Assembly (NCBI RefSeq): GCF_016808095.1
Contig: NC_068974.1
Location: 40,214,590-40,278,589, forward strand
DNA from: Vigna angularis
Taxonomy: Eukaryota > Streptophyta > Magnoliopsida > Fabales > Fabaceae
DNA length: 64,000 nucleotides
Reading direction: 5' to 3'
Position 1 is the first letter of the stretch, and every line of letters begins with the position of its first letter. The position numbers and the translations under genes were made by a program. Shown piece by piece: positions 25,813-41,300 of this stretch. The notes beneath the pieces were generated by a model. It was not told the origin of the DNA, searched no databases, and saw only the letters and a list, made by a program, of their open reading frames with translations.

Positions 25813-28100
25813 ACGTGTTGGGGTCCACTCGGTGGTTCAGTAATACTCAATTTTTCTCTTTTGATCTTCAACTTGTTTCAGGGCCCGCTTTTCAACGTTA
25901 ATGTCGATATTCACCATGCATTATGCTCTGATTTTCATGTCACCATCGTACGCTGGTATCATATACCTCACGCGTATGAAAATAAAGCCACCAATTTCAA
26001 ATCCTATTTTAACAAAGATACCTTTTGGTCATCACTATTTTATATAAATTGACGAAAAAGAAATATGGAATCTTTTATACAACAAAAAGATAAATTGAAT
26101 TAATGAAACATTTTTATCCAAACGAAACTTTAATTTCAGTTAAAAAACAGCAACAGTTATAATCATAGTTAAAAAAAATGAATATTAAGTCTAATTTAAT
26201 TCGATTGATCTTATCTCTAGTTAACATAGAACTTTTAACACACTTTTTCGTATGAAAGATATATATATTTCGAATATGAGACTAAATATTAACGAGTGAT
26301 CTGATAGCGGTAAAATAATATACCTAACAAATAACAAATATCCTTAATATAAACTCTAACTATAATTCTAATAACATGTTAAAAAGTTGATTTAAAATCT
26401 CATAAAATTGGTTTGTAAAAGATTTATACTCGCTTATATATAATTGGTCTTAATCAATGTAAGTCTTTCAATACTTTCAATATGCTCTCTCACGTTGAGA
26501 TATATATATCTCGAATATGAGATTAAATATTAATGAGTGATCTGATAGCAGTGAAACAATATGTCTAACAAACAACAAATATTGTTAGGATAAATTCTAA
26601 CTATAGTTCTGATACCATGTTAAGTTGATTTAAACTTAACTCAATCCCACAAAATCGATTTGTAAACTAAGATTTATTATTGCTTATATAATTAATCTTA
26701 GTTTATATAAGACTTTTAATACTGTGTACAATGAATCCAATGGAAGACGTTGTCATTTGAAATATAAAAAAGGAAGTAAAAGAAAAATTTGCATGCGTTT
26801 TATTACACACATTGAGTTCATAGGAATCTAGAAGGACATAGAAAAGAATACAAGATGGTCAAAAAGAGAGAGAGAGGAGAAAGTTGTATGGATGACAAGG
26901 ACGATTCCATAAGCAATTAGAAAGAATGGATAAATGAAAAATGAGGAGTATATGGGGTTATGTTTATTTCACAGAATAATAGAATAGAATAATGGATGGT
27001 GTTAGGAAATTTCCATTGTATATACACCTCCCCAGCCAAACCAGGTGGCATTATCGTCGTTATACATATATCCAATCACGTTTTTTCTAAACAGCAAATA
27101 AAAGAAGAAGAATAGAACTTTGACTGTAGCAACTATGAGATGCAAGTCCAGTTTGTGGCCACTGCTCACTTTGGCGGCACAAAACAATATGTCGGCTACT
27201 TCATTCGAGATAAGATTGAATTATTGAATATGCCTAGTCACCCTCAGGACCCTTGCAAAATAGAAGACTGAATATTGGCCTAAAATAAATTATTATGCCC
27301 AGTTCAACTTTATTTATTTTTTATCAGTGTATGAATGCAAGTGTGAAATCTCACCTTAATCAAATCGAGTAACCTATGAATAACAAGAACATGAAAAAAC
27401 TTAACATCTTAAGATTTTAAATCCAGTGTGGTGTTTTTTTTTTATTAATTAACCTCTTCAGATTTTATTCATGGTTACATATTTTTTAGTGTTTGCTTTC
27501 CTTTAATTATCAAAATTTTGGATACATAAAATCTTAAGTTATTAGTATTTTATATAGTTTTTTATCATATGATTCATGACTATAACTAACACGTGTATAT
27601 ATATTATATATATAAAACCACTGTTATTTCTTTAATGGACTCGGTGAGGCTTCTAGAGTTTACCCAAATTAAATTCCATAGTGACGACTGTGTATTAGTC
27701 TGACAGCCCAAAATATTTACTAATCTCATTAGGTGGCCATTTTCTTGTCTGTGTTTGATTTTGTGTTAGTTGGTGAAAGAGACAGCTAATTTTGTTTGGT
27801 TTCGCAAAAGAGAAAAAAAAACTCATAATTAAAGAAAAAACATTATCTCCTTTTGTTAAAGTAAACTAAAAATTTAAAATTTTGTAGATAATTTGTTAGT
27901 TAAACTTGATCCATCTGCCGGTGTTTGCCTGCGGATTCGTGTATGTTTGCTCGACAAGTTTTCTCTTAAGAGAAAGATGTGGTACAGAAATCCATGCATT
28001 TATTAAGATGTCCAAATCTTAGAAAGGTGATCAAACTTTTAATGCTGTTCCTTGTACTTTAAACTCGGAGCTTATATCCTGTCACAAATAGGTTTTATCT
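25813..28100. other. Intergenic DNA with dispersed repeats
   Basis: No gene recognised. It contains a tandemly repeated segment (26225-26730, listed separately). The remainder is AT-rich; a minus frame at 27002-27187 is not supported. Confidence 0.55.
26225..26730. repeat. Two tandem copies of a roughly 250-bp dispersed repeat
   Basis: The segments starting at about 26255 and 26498 share the words gatatatatat.tcgaatatgaga, taaatattaa.gagtgatctgatag, ctaactata.ttct and a tail with tttgtaaa...gcttatat. The tail also matches parts of 33660-33760 and 60345-60455. The second copy keeps the phrase gttctgataccatgttaa. Probably remains of a non-autonomous element common in legumes; the family name is not known to me. 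Confidence 0.65.
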
Positions 28101-28194
28101 TTACATGGCTTCACCATTGAAGATAAGAAAGCAAACATTGGTTTGTACAGTAACTTTCATTCTACGTAGTTTATGATAATTTTCCTTTTCTTTT

Positions 28195-28412
28195 GCTATT
28201 ATCCAATAGTTATTTACACAATTTTCTCAGTCCCGTGATTTAGTAACAGGTTAATTCTTCCCAACTAGTTATAGTTGTTGGCATATAAGTAACAAGTCAA
28301 CCAGCTATCCTTTTTTTTGCTACTATCTAATAGCGACTACACATTTACACAATATTATTCTAGTCCCATGAATTAACAGGTCAAGTCTCTTCAACCAGTG
28401 ATCGACCCTAGG
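28195..28412. repeat. Imperfect tandem duplication near the oxygenase 3' end
   Basis: About 28195-28280 and 28315-28412 share tttgct.ctatc.aatag, ttacacaat, agtccc.tgaatt..aacaggt and ttc..cca. Identity is moderate, so the duplication is old. It lies just downstream of the stop of the minus-strand oxygenase gene. Confidence 0.5.
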
Positions 28413-28546
28413 TCCTGCAAAAAAGGAACAGTAAATCAAATTATCAGCAGAGAGCCAGAGGAAAACGAAACAGATAGACATGAAGCTAAAACAAGTACCA
28501 AAAACATAGGTTAGTTTGATCAACATCGATAGACAAGATGTAAACA

Positions 28547-31500
28547 TTACTGTTTTTGGTGATAATATTTGTCCAGCAGCATCTCTGAATACTCTCCAAA
28601 AGTAAGGGCAGAATTTGATGGAATAAGCTGGAAAAGAAATGATAAAAATTCAGCCCATAAGGTCGTTTTTGACATTAGAAACAAGGATTACCTCATTTAA
28701 TATAAAGGAAGCAGCAGGTTCAGGCCGTATCATCAACATACCGAGATTATACCAGGCAGAATTCTAACATCACAGATTTCAAAGTGAGATGGATTCGTAG
28801 TTACTAAATGGTTATGTAAAAAACCATACTTTTTGGGTGGAACCCTGAAATGTTATTGCCTAGCATGCCACATATGATATTGCAAAAGTCACTCCCTTTT
28901 CTTTTCTTTCTTTTAATGTCATCTTTTACTTATTCAAATCTCATGGTAAGTTATTTCATGCTAAATGTGAAGAATTATCACGAGCTCAAGAATAATACAT
29001 ACCTCTTTATGAATGCGAACTTCCTCGGGGAAATTGAGTTTTTCATCCCTGTAAAGCATAATTAATGACACATTATTATAGAACTGATCACTGACCTGAG
29101 ATTTCCCTAATGTTCTACAGAAGATAGCTCCTGACATAACTTAAGCAACAGAACAGTCCAGCATTATTGTTCAGACTTGGAGAGCATACCAGTCCGGTTG
29201 CATGAATAATGCAAATGTCGAGCGCTCAATGCCAGAAGACTTCTCCCCCTTGGGAGCCTAAAAGTATCATAGCATTCACATTTTATTACAAAAAACTGCT
29301 TATGGAAACTGAACAAAAAAAGGAAATACTTGAGTTAAAGAAATTGCATTTGGTGATAGATGCCAAATATTAGGGAAACACTAGGCAAAGTTCTTTAAAA
29401 ATTTGTATATAAATATTAATGAATTAATCAATAAATATTTGACATCAAACTTAGTACTACGCTTTTTTTTTGTTACAGCATGGACATTAAGCACGTATCT
29501 GTCTATGTAAGATTGAGTAGATCTCCAAGCAAACTAAGAAAATGCTATCTAACAATCAAACTACCAGCATCCCATAACTTCGTAAATAAATGGAAAACAA
29601 ACAGGAACACTTTCTTCTAAAATGAACTTTATAAAGCATTATTCAGAATATTGAAAATCACTGAAGAATAAGAACATCAGGAGAGATAATTATGACATCA
29701 ACAATTAGCATGTGTACAAGCTATCAGTGATGCAAAGCATAAAGACAGAAGAGGGAATATACGAAACAACTTCGACGGGATGACCATGACATATTCTACA
29801 AGTCTATTAAATATGTATGTCATTGGAATTTCTAAATTACCTGAACACAATGAGGTGTTGCACAAAGATAACTTCCAGAAAGTATTTCAGTGGTTTCACC
29901 AATTTGGTATGCTATATCATCTTCTCCGAAGACAACCTATAATATTGAAAAAACAATGACTAAATGGTCTAAGCTTCAAATTTGCAATAATTCAAGCAAT
30001 GATTTTATTATTTTTTAAGTTAAGGAATACTTCTAGCAGCCACGTGTTACAAACTTTTTCATTATATTCTGTCATATGAATTGACATATTTATCTACCAA
30101 AGGAAATGTTTCTAGCAATATACTCTTTTGAACATGACATTATTGGATGAAATTCGTGAGTTCCTAAATCATCGAAGTCACTCATACTTCCTGTTAAAGA
30201 GTGATTTACCGGCATCTCCCTATCTAAACTTGCATCATCCTTATCTAAAGCATCTGAATCCACTTCACAAAAAATTCCAATCCAAAATCACTCAACACTG
30301 TCAGAAGAAAGGATAAATTTCACCAACACTTACCTGCCCAGAAAGGACGGGTTCTTCACATTGAGAGAAAGATTAACCAGGAACCAGTATTAATGTTGCA
30401 ATTATGTAATTTTTTAATAATTATGTAATTTTCTAGCAATATACTCTTTTGAACATGACATTATTGGATGAAATTCGTGAGTTACTAAATCATCGAAGTC
30501 ACTCATACGTCTTATTAAAGAGTGATTTACTGGCATTTCCCTATCTAAAATTGCACCATCCCTATCTAAAGCATCTGAATCCACTTCACAAAAAAATTCC
30601 AATCCAAAATCACTCAACAATGTCAGAAGAAAGGATAAATTTCACCAACACTTAACTGCCCAGAAAGGACGGGTTCTTCACATTGAGAGAAAGATTAACC
30701 AGGAACCAGTATTAATTAATGTTGCAATTATGTTTTTTAATAATTTATATATCTAATGTTACTTGTAATTCTAGAAGAATTTATACTTTGACAATTTGAT
30801 CACTTCTTGTTCGAATATAGAGGCCAGCAGCAGTATCAGGGCAAGACATTTCTACACCATCTTTCGTAAACATACCACAAGTTAGACCTACATATTGAAT
30901 TGAAGTGAAAATTAGGCAAATGATAGCATCTGAAGAACTATAATATTGTTACTCTTTGCAACAATTTAATTTATTAATGTCCACGAACTTCTCCAGTTAA
31001 GTTTAACTAGGAAGATAAGGTATAAAAAGTTAATCTTACACTGAATGAAAAAAATGAGAGCACAACACATTTCCTAAAACAATAAACATATAATCAACCT
31101 GTCAGTGAACCATGGTCAGTATGCCATCCACACCATGATGACAAAGAGTTACCATCTGGATCTCTGTTAAACATTTGTAACTCGTTAATATATATTCATG
31201 CATATGAACATGTACAACTAGAAATGTCTGTGCTGTTCAGGTATATATACTTATATTATACTTATTAAACTTTAGAACTAAAATATACTCTAAACAGCAT
31301 TTTGAAGTGAGCTGAAAAGCTTTACGGTTCCAGGCTATACATAGAAAGAAATGTTATGCCCTTTAAACAGCCATCAAAATATAAGTGTTCCTCCTAGCAT
31401 CACATTCAATCTCCTTCACAACTTTTAAGTATAGAAAATGTTTACTCTAGCATCAAGATTGTACCTCAATTATCCCAGTCTTTTGAGAATTCGAGACATG

Positions 31501-34500
31501 ATGATAATTTTATTAGATGTCCAACCTCTACTAGAACCCCTATAATCAGGGTTTAAACTAAAATAAGGATACCAAATAGCCAGTGAGATTGATTTAGTGA
31601 TGAGGGGTTTTAGTAGGATTAAATAGGATCATAAATTCAAACCACATAGATACTTTTATGTAAAAGAAAAAACCAATATAATGTTTTTTTAATGTGATAT
31701 CATTCAAGTTCAAATGATTTTGAAATAATAAAACCATAATCTAATTACAATATTAATATTAAAACAATTCAAGGTTTACCATTGTCTTGACTTTAATGTC
31801 ACCAATTAGAAAAAAATACTAGAGAACACTATCTATGACAGAAATCTTATAACAAGCAAGGAGACAATATACGACATATTTACCCTTGTTGGGAAGGAAA
31901 ATAATATAGCAAACGTCCTTTGTGACAGCGGGAGCGACGAAGTATTGATTCCAGACCTTCATCCTTACGAGTTTTCATCCCTCTCGATACTGACAAATTG
32001 TTTGAGTGTGACAATGTATTAGGACAGAAATAGAAGTGAAAACAAAAGTACAATGGGTTGTTATGAGCACAAAAAGAAATGGTGAGTGACAATTGCCATG
32101 ACAGTGTGAGGTGAGGTTGCCCTCCACTTACATACTCTTTTTAGGCTCCCCTCCACTAGCATACTCTTTTTGTGGCTCTATCTCTAATGGAAGGGGGGTT
32201 TGGGTCCCTTTACGCCCAACGTTATTGCATGTAAATGGATAACACTGTGATATGTGACCCTTTTATTAATTCTACGTTCAAGGATGACTCCTAGCTTAGA
32301 GAGCAATGCGAGTGAGGGAAAAAGGAATAAAATGCTTTGAGGTAAATTACGTCTACTACTGCTAAAATGAAACAGTATTATATCCTTTAAAACAATTCCA
32401 TGAGATATCAGGGGATAAAAATCAAATCCTGTTATTTTCAAGAAAGAATTTCTATACCAGATTCTTTTTTATGCCATGTAAAACCTCTAAGAGCTTCTAT
32501 ATTATTATGAATAAGTCACTTAAACTAGCGAAAAAAAAAAATCTTTACTTGATTCCAAAATAGGACTGAAAATTAACTTTACAAGGAATAAATAAGCAAA
32601 AAAGTAGTCGGACTTCCCACAGGCAGCTATTGGAATAAAATAGAAAGCCTGGTGAATACCATAGACCATTCAAGTCTAAAGCCAAATAAAATAGTGCTTC
32701 CTGTCTTACCATATTGATCACAGTGATATGCCAACATCAATCCGACATCAAATATCAGCATGCCAAGTGCTTTGAAAGCTACACGTTGAGAATAAATAAA
32801 TGATGAACTGCAACCAATCACTTTAGCATCAAGAAAAAATAAACCAAGACAATTTATTATCATCCACTAACGTAATCATAGTTTGGAAGAAGTACGAATA
32901 TCAGGTTAATTTTAGTTCAGAATAATTTAATCATCTATCCTGAAACGATGAAAAGACTATAAGAAAATTACAAAGGAAATGTTGGTGAGAATATCTTCAC
33001 GTTAGGAAGCACTCAGCTGCTCAAGACGATAAATAAGAAACCAATTATTGGTTGGAAATATTTTAACCAAGAATTCCATTTTAGTAATTTTCAAGACATT
33101 AACTCTGTCAAACATGAAATATTCTTTCAATAAGTGTAAATTACGCTAATTAATGTTTCCAGCATCTACAGTAGACCTGTAAAGAGTCGCATAAAACAGA
33201 CAATAGGTACATGCAGAATGAAACAACAAAAGTTAATTACTGCATTCGCAAAGGCATAACTTATCATCGTGTAAAAATACAGGAAAAAAAATTATCTATA
33301 AACACAGCAATATATATCTCCACAAATTAGGTAAACAAAATCAGTTCAGGTTCAGGGCCTACCCACTTCAAGTTCCGGTAAAGTGTTCCTAGGCCATATA
33401 TTTGATCCACAATATGATGGATACCTGCAGAAAACACAAATCCAAGGAAATGCGCATGATCATAGACAGAGAGATTCAGAGAGAACAACACAATATAATA
33501 TAAATGCCACTAAGAAAGTAAGAAGGATAAGATGACAATAAAAACGTAAACTACAATGGTTCTATATGATAAAAAAGAAGAACCTGTTGACTGAGGTGAT
33601 AACTCAGTATAATTCTGTAATAAATTATGTCAATGCCACATCTAAAAGAATAATAATTGAATTATAATATCTTAAATTTCGATTTAAATTTAATTCAATT
33701 CTACAAAACTGGTTTGTAAAGTGAAGAGTTGTCTCTTAATTATATACCGTATCTTAACATTATCTGTATTATGTTTGTCCCAATAAACCTCTTCACGTCC
33801 AGCATTATGGCGGGTGACTCCTTTAATACATCTTGGGTACTATTATAGAATTGGGATTTGGACTTGACTCAATATGAAGGTCGTTCCAACTCATATACTG
33901 ATGTTTTGCCCCTATCTCTCTAACCAATATTAGACTTAAGTTTTTTCCAATGTAATAAATATGAAAAAAATTGAAAAATCTGTGATGTTTTCATCTATCA
34001 TTACCGTTGTATCAAAGAAGTCTCTGTTGTAGGTGTATCAAGTATGGGATTGGCGTAGAAAGATCCCTTTAATATATCTGCACTCCAGGAATAAAAGAAG
34101 TAGATAACAAAAATAGACATACTTAATGCATGCATGCAAGCAACTAGACACCAGAATTCCCAAATTCACGGATACAAATTAAATAATATCATTAGTATCA
34201 TATAGTTTAATTTACTAACTAGAATTATAGATCAGATTTTAATTTTATTAAGAACTTTAACACAACAATCATTACTTTCTTTTGTCACTTCCAGAGCATG
34301 TCTTCCTTTCCTTTTGATGCTGTAACCCATACAAGTGGAAATCATAATTTATGTGTAGAATGATCAAATTATATTTCAACAATCTAACATCCTGATTCCA
34401 GAAAGCAATTGTAACAATTTCTCCAATGGGCACAGTAACTACAGCAATAACTTTGACAAATCTGTGTGGGATTCTAATTCAAAGCATCTGATTGGTAATG

Positions 34501-36361
34501 AACCAATCTGGTCTCCATAGAAAACCATTCTGTGCAGAATAAAGCACATCTTCTCAACATCTAACTATCAACTAGAGTTGAAACACCAGAGACCATAGCA
34601 ATAAACAAAATTTAACCCATAAAAAAATTCAAGGCTTCAAAGAGAAACGACCAAAAATTACTATGTCAAACAGATGAAAGAGGTACCTGGCTTCCCTGAC
34701 TCGAGTTTCTCTTTCCCATGACTCCAACCAAAATTGTACCTATGAATTAAAGGTGGATAGAAACGGCATAAGTTATTTGCCACCACAGAAAGCTATGGCC
34801 ACAGGGCCTTGAACTAACGGCAGAAGAAAACATATGTAATGCAAATGAACGAAGCAGAAAATGCAATGCAAAGTGAATATTTAGTAGTAAGAAGTCTTAA
34901 ATACAGATAAGTTACCTACTGTTAGGATCTTCAAGGTCCTCCTTTACTTCTTTGGGAAGTTTCGCCAATCTGACCAAAAGTTCAAGATATGTTATCATCA
35001 ACAAAAACATCATCTTCTAGTGGTCTCCTTGAATGATTTAAAACTAGTGCGCCTGGAATATTTGTAGTGACATCATCTCAAAGCACAAACCTTGGTGCAA
35101 GTTGCAATAGATTTCTGCGCAGTGAAGGGTATCCTGGAACCTGTAATCAATTTCAATAAAATAATTATGACAGCACAAATTGTAATGCAGGCAGAAATTC
35201 AACACACAGGATTTGCCAGCTCCAGAGATGCTACATCATTTTTTATCATCATCACTGTGAAGGAAAAAATTATGTTTATGACAATAACTGGACATAGCAT
35301 AACCCCATTCCCAATTTATAACAGAAGAAACAACTATACAAACTAGCATAGGGGCTTTGTACAAAAAAATCAGTTTCGGAAGTAAGTGCTACTACACTAC
35401 ATTGTTCAATGAAAAAAAAAATAATAACTGTAACAGTTGGTAAACTGTACTACAGACACAGCTTTCAGTTACTGTTGTTTCAGTTTATGATCTTTTACAG
35501 ACTTGGTTCAACTGTACATCCAAACATCATCAACAATTAAATCTGTTAAGAGCAACTTCAGAAATCAACGAATTATAACCCCTCCCCATAAGAAAAACAG
35601 AGGATTAAACACAAAGAGTGATTATATTTGAAAAAACATAAGTTAATATTTGAAACAAGTTTAATTACTCATTTAGTTCGTATACCATTTTAATCTCTAT
35701 ACACACACTTTTTAATTCATCTTAATCCTTGCGCACCAAAATTGTTAAAACCAAATCGGATAATAAAAAGTGCACGTGTAAAGACAAAAATGACTAGTTT
35801 CCAGGAATATGGGTTAATATAAACATTTTGTAGGAACTAAACCAGCGATTAAAACTGAAAAATATGAACAAACACGTGAAACAGTAGCGCATACATCAGA
35901 GACGGATAGAATCCCCAACCCATTGGGTCCAAAGCCTTCTTCAATCTTCAACGACAAGTCAGCGTTCTTATCCTGTTACAACGGAGTAAGAACATCAACA
36001 ATCAAACAAACACACGGCACTGTACAAAAACAAAGACAGAGCCATCAGCGAACAAAGCAAGGCATTACAATAACAGAGGATCAAACAAATATCATACGAA
36101 TGATAGTAATATTTTAAAGCTGAAAGCCACTTGAACGTCGATTGCGGTCTCTAAAAATTCACACAAACATGGAAAACGAAAACAAAGAACATGAAGGATA
36201 GAGAGAGAAACAGATACTTGGAGTTGAAAGAATGAAATAGACGTAGTGGTGAGGGTGGGAAAGGAGGTTTCGGAGGAACGAGACATGGCGTAGCGGGGAA
36301 CGACAGCGTTTTGAGAAATTGGTTGGGGGAAGCGAAAGAGGGTCAGCGTCTGCATGCTCAT
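28547..36361 (-). CDS. 2-oxoglutarate/Fe(II)-dependent oxygenase family protein
   Basis: Fifteen exons on the minus strand, high to low: 36361-36218, 35972-35895, 35140-35091, 34969-34916, 34739-34687, 34077-34005, 33424-33363, 32778-32710, 31989-31884, 31163-31099, 30887-30787, 29936-29841, 29257-29190, 29048-29003, 28627-28547. All join in phase with GT-AG borders and give 381 residues. The start is the ATG at 36361 (MSMQTLT); Met26 could be an alternative start without the Ser/Thr-rich leader, which may be a targeting peptide. Metal ligands are visible: His244 and Asp246 (WHTDHGS), distal His314 (TPHCV), and Arg329 for 2-oxoglutarate (ERSTF). Other family marks are EEGFGPNGLG, YNFGWSHGKE, HCDQY and DPDGNS. 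The substrate is unknown; the protein belongs to a conserved, uncharacterised plant clade of the 2OG oxygenase superfamily, separate from the well-known DOXC hormone enzymes as far as I can tell. Confidence 0.93.
30111..30745 (-). repeat. 322-bp tandem duplication of an exon-like fragment in an intron
   Basis: Copy 1 is about 30111-30432 and copy 2 about 30433-30745, inside the intron between oxygenase exons 11 and 12. They are more than 90% alike by eye. On the minus strand each copy contains an acceptor-like sequence (ctttcttctgacag) followed by a frame beginning LSDFGLEFF and holding MSDFDDL and HEFHPIMSCSKEY. In copy 2 the frame is open for over 60 residues; copy 1 has one base less in an A-run (6 against 7) and is frameshifted. 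I do not recognise the protein. It may be a captured gene fragment that was then duplicated. Confidence 0.8.
33655..33770. repeat. Dispersed repeat fragment in an oxygenase intron
   Basis: Contains gatttaaatttaattcaat, acaaaactggtttgtaaagtga and a following ctcttaattatata, matching the tail of the repeats at 26225-26730 and 60345-60455. It lies in the intron between exons 6 and 7. Confidence 0.5.
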
Positions 36362-36424
36362 GGGACTTTCTTTTGATTTCAAATGAGAACAACCTTTCAA
36401 ATTGAGTAGAAGAAGAGAAGACCC

Positions 36425-38200
<1,776 letters not shown>

Positions 38201-38307
38201 TCTGTTATACATTAAATAGCGCGGGAAATCTGGTATTGAGCTGTTGGAAAGTGGTGGCAGCACTGGTTCGTTGGTTGCATTGCATAACACAAAGAGGAAG
38301 AGAAAAC

Positions 38308-41300
38308 ATGGAAGATTCTGGAGCGATTCTCTCTCACATTTCATCACTGAAGGAAATGCTGGATCAGGTATGTATGCATCTGTGTTCATCCTCTCTATTT
38401 CTTTCTTCGTTCGTTGTTGATTTATGTTGGAGAAAAGCAGGTAAACGAAGAGATGGAGGCTACTATAGAGATTACTCGAGAGATTGAATCCAGCATCGTC
38501 AAATGCGAGGAGATCGAGGCCGATTTGGCAACTAGGGAAGCGGATTTGATCAAAACCTCTGCCATCTTGCAGTTCGACACCGTTGGATACGTCACCGTCG
38601 CAGGTATATCATAGACTCTGCTAATTTCAAGTCGCTCTTCATCTTCTAATTTTCAGTTAGTTACATGCATTGCTGTATTAGATGTTTGCTGTCATCAATT
38701 AATTCCTGAATTTTTAGAAACAAACAACATGAAAACCTCGTTTGGCAATCAAATAATTTAATTACATGTGTGCACTTCTATTTATAAGATTTGCTCGGTA
38801 ATGATATACGGTTCAAATTCCTTATTCATCTATAAGTTGATCCATGAGTGAAAAATCCTAAATCAACTGATCGAAAATTAATCGACTACTCTTGATACTT
38901 TCTTCTTTTGCTTCCTGCTAGTCTAGGATTTTAGGACCTAGTTATGTGCTTTTTATTTTATAATAGACTAGTAACAAAAATATTATTTAAATAAATATGT
39001 AAATATTTACCGGAAAAGCAACTTGTTTTTGATAAAGCAAATATAATTTGTGATTTAGCTTGAAATTTCTGGAAATTTCCTTTCTGGACTTACTTTCTTA
39101 TATTTAATGTCGCAGACCTTGTCCGATGCTACAAGTTCTTTTTGAGTCACACAATAATTTTTCCCCACACACCTATCAGATTTATTTGAAAAGTCCATAG
39201 ACATCGTTATAACATACTATAGGATTTTTGGGACTTGTTAATTAACAAGTTTGATGAATTGAGTCTTAGTACCACTAACCCCTCCCCCTTTGGAAAAAAA
39301 TGAAGGCAGTGCAGGGATTGTTTGGATACATGTTAGAAATATTTTTGAGAGTTTCGCTACTTAAAAAAATAAAGTTTTCTTTTCAACAGGGAAACTCCTA
39401 TAAACACATTATTTTATCCAAACAGGTTCATAGTCTTGATTTTTCACTCCATGTTAAGTTTACATATTTACCTCTAATATATTTTTTTAACCTAAAACCT
39501 CAAAAGATTAGATGTATGGGTCGTTGTCGCTTGAATGCTGTTCCACATGCACATCTTTATCTAACAGTGAGCATTTTTGTCAGACTTGCACCACAAATTA
39601 GGTCGAGAGAACTATATAAGCAAATGTGACATTACATCCAATTCAAACTGTTAAGATACTATATGTGTGAGCCTTTCCACTAATGTAAGTATTACTCAAC
39701 ATATCTATCTCTGCGCACTCCAATAATATGTTTCTTCCAAACTCATGAATCTTGGTCTATGTAGTTTATATGAACATTAAATTTATTCATCCAAAATTAA
39801 ATATGTATGTTACTTCCTCAAAAAAAGTTTCCCGTCCCTTTTCCGACGTTCTGGAGATGTTTGCTTACATATACAAGAGCTAATTCTGAACGAAATAAAT
39901 GTTGCAGATTTGAAGTTGTTGGGATAAAACGAAAAGTATGGGTCCCTGGAATTCAGGAACTTTTGTTCCCATACCACAAATAATGGTGCCAACTTTTCCG
40001 GTTTTCCAGCACAGCCACCCAAGCTTTGTTTTATTTGTTTCTTTTCCTTTATAAATTGGAAGCCAGTGTGTGCAGTAGAGTAAGAGTCCTCCACCGAGAA
40101 GAAACTTTCCGTGAGAGAGTGAAGGTGAAGACATTCACCAAGAAGAAAATTTCGGTGAAGTGAAGCCACGGTAGTGTGAGTGAAAAACAGAGAGAGTCTG
40201 TTTTGTGAGTGTGAAAAACTGAGAGTTTTGTGTACCATCCGAGAGGGTGAGATATTTATTGAGAGATCCTTAGAGAGTGAGAGAAACACTGTAATCCTAC
40301 TTTCATAGTGGAGATATTTTTTCTGGACTAGGTCCCGTGGTTTTTTCCGAGAGGATTTTCCACGTTAAAATTTCAGGTGTTATTTTTCTCTACGCTTTCA
40401 TTTTACGCTTCCGCATAGTGCCCATTTTGGGATTCACAGAGGAGGGAACAAGTACCGCTGTTTCCCAACAGTGGTATCAGAGCTACCGGTTCGAAAAAGT
40501 CAGAATCCTGTAAAACTCAAGATGGAAGGAGACATGTTCAAGCTAACTGCGGATAATTATTCCTACTGGAAGCCGATGATGGAAGATCATCTATACTGCA
40601 AGGATTTGTATGAGCCGATCACAAATCTGGAAATTCCGGAAGGGAAGGCCGAAAAAGACTGGGAGATTCTGAATCGTAAAACAGTGGCTATGATTCGGAA
40701 ATACATCGACAGAAGTCTCTTTGAGCATGTATCGACTTATACCAATGCGTATGAGTTATGGACAAAGCTTGAATCAATGATTCAAAAGAAGACTCCCAGG
40801 AACAAAGCTCACCTAGTCAGACGACTCGTAAAGTTGGAGTACACTGACGACCAGAATATGATCGAGCACCTCAACACCTTCAAAGGTATTGTGAATCAAT
40901 TAATGAAGGCAGATATGAAGATTGATGACGAGCTACAAGCTCTTCTACTCCTTAGTTCTCTACCAGAGAGTTGGGACACGTTGGTGGTCACTCTCAGTAA
41001 CTCAGCACCAGATGGAAAGCTCAGTCTGGATAACATCACAGACAGTTTACTGAATGAAGAATCCAGAAGGAAAGAAAGGGGATCGAGTAGTCACTCAGAA
41101 GCCAATGTTGTTGAGAATAGAGGAAGGAGTGAAAATAGAAGCAAAGGAAAACGTGAAAAGTCACGAGGAAGATTCAAGTCTCGTTCCAAAGGTCTGACAT
41201 GCTTTTATTGTGGAAAAGATGGTCACAAGAAGCCAGAATGTAGATTCCTGAAGAGAGATCAGAAGAATGGAACTGTACACCCTGATATGGTAGATCCCAA

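Noticed and set aside
30128..30316. Plus-strand frames starting MNMTLLDEIRE in both tandem copies
   Set aside because: The minus strand carries the more protein-like reading with an acceptor site; the plus frames are probably shadows.
31880..32092. Minus-strand 70-residue frame as a gene of its own
   Set aside because: Its C-terminal half is oxygenase exon 9; the rest is intron.
39810..40289. 159-residue minus-strand frames in both LTRs (also 44420-44902)
   Set aside because: They are antisense translations of the LTR, duplicated because the LTR is duplicated.
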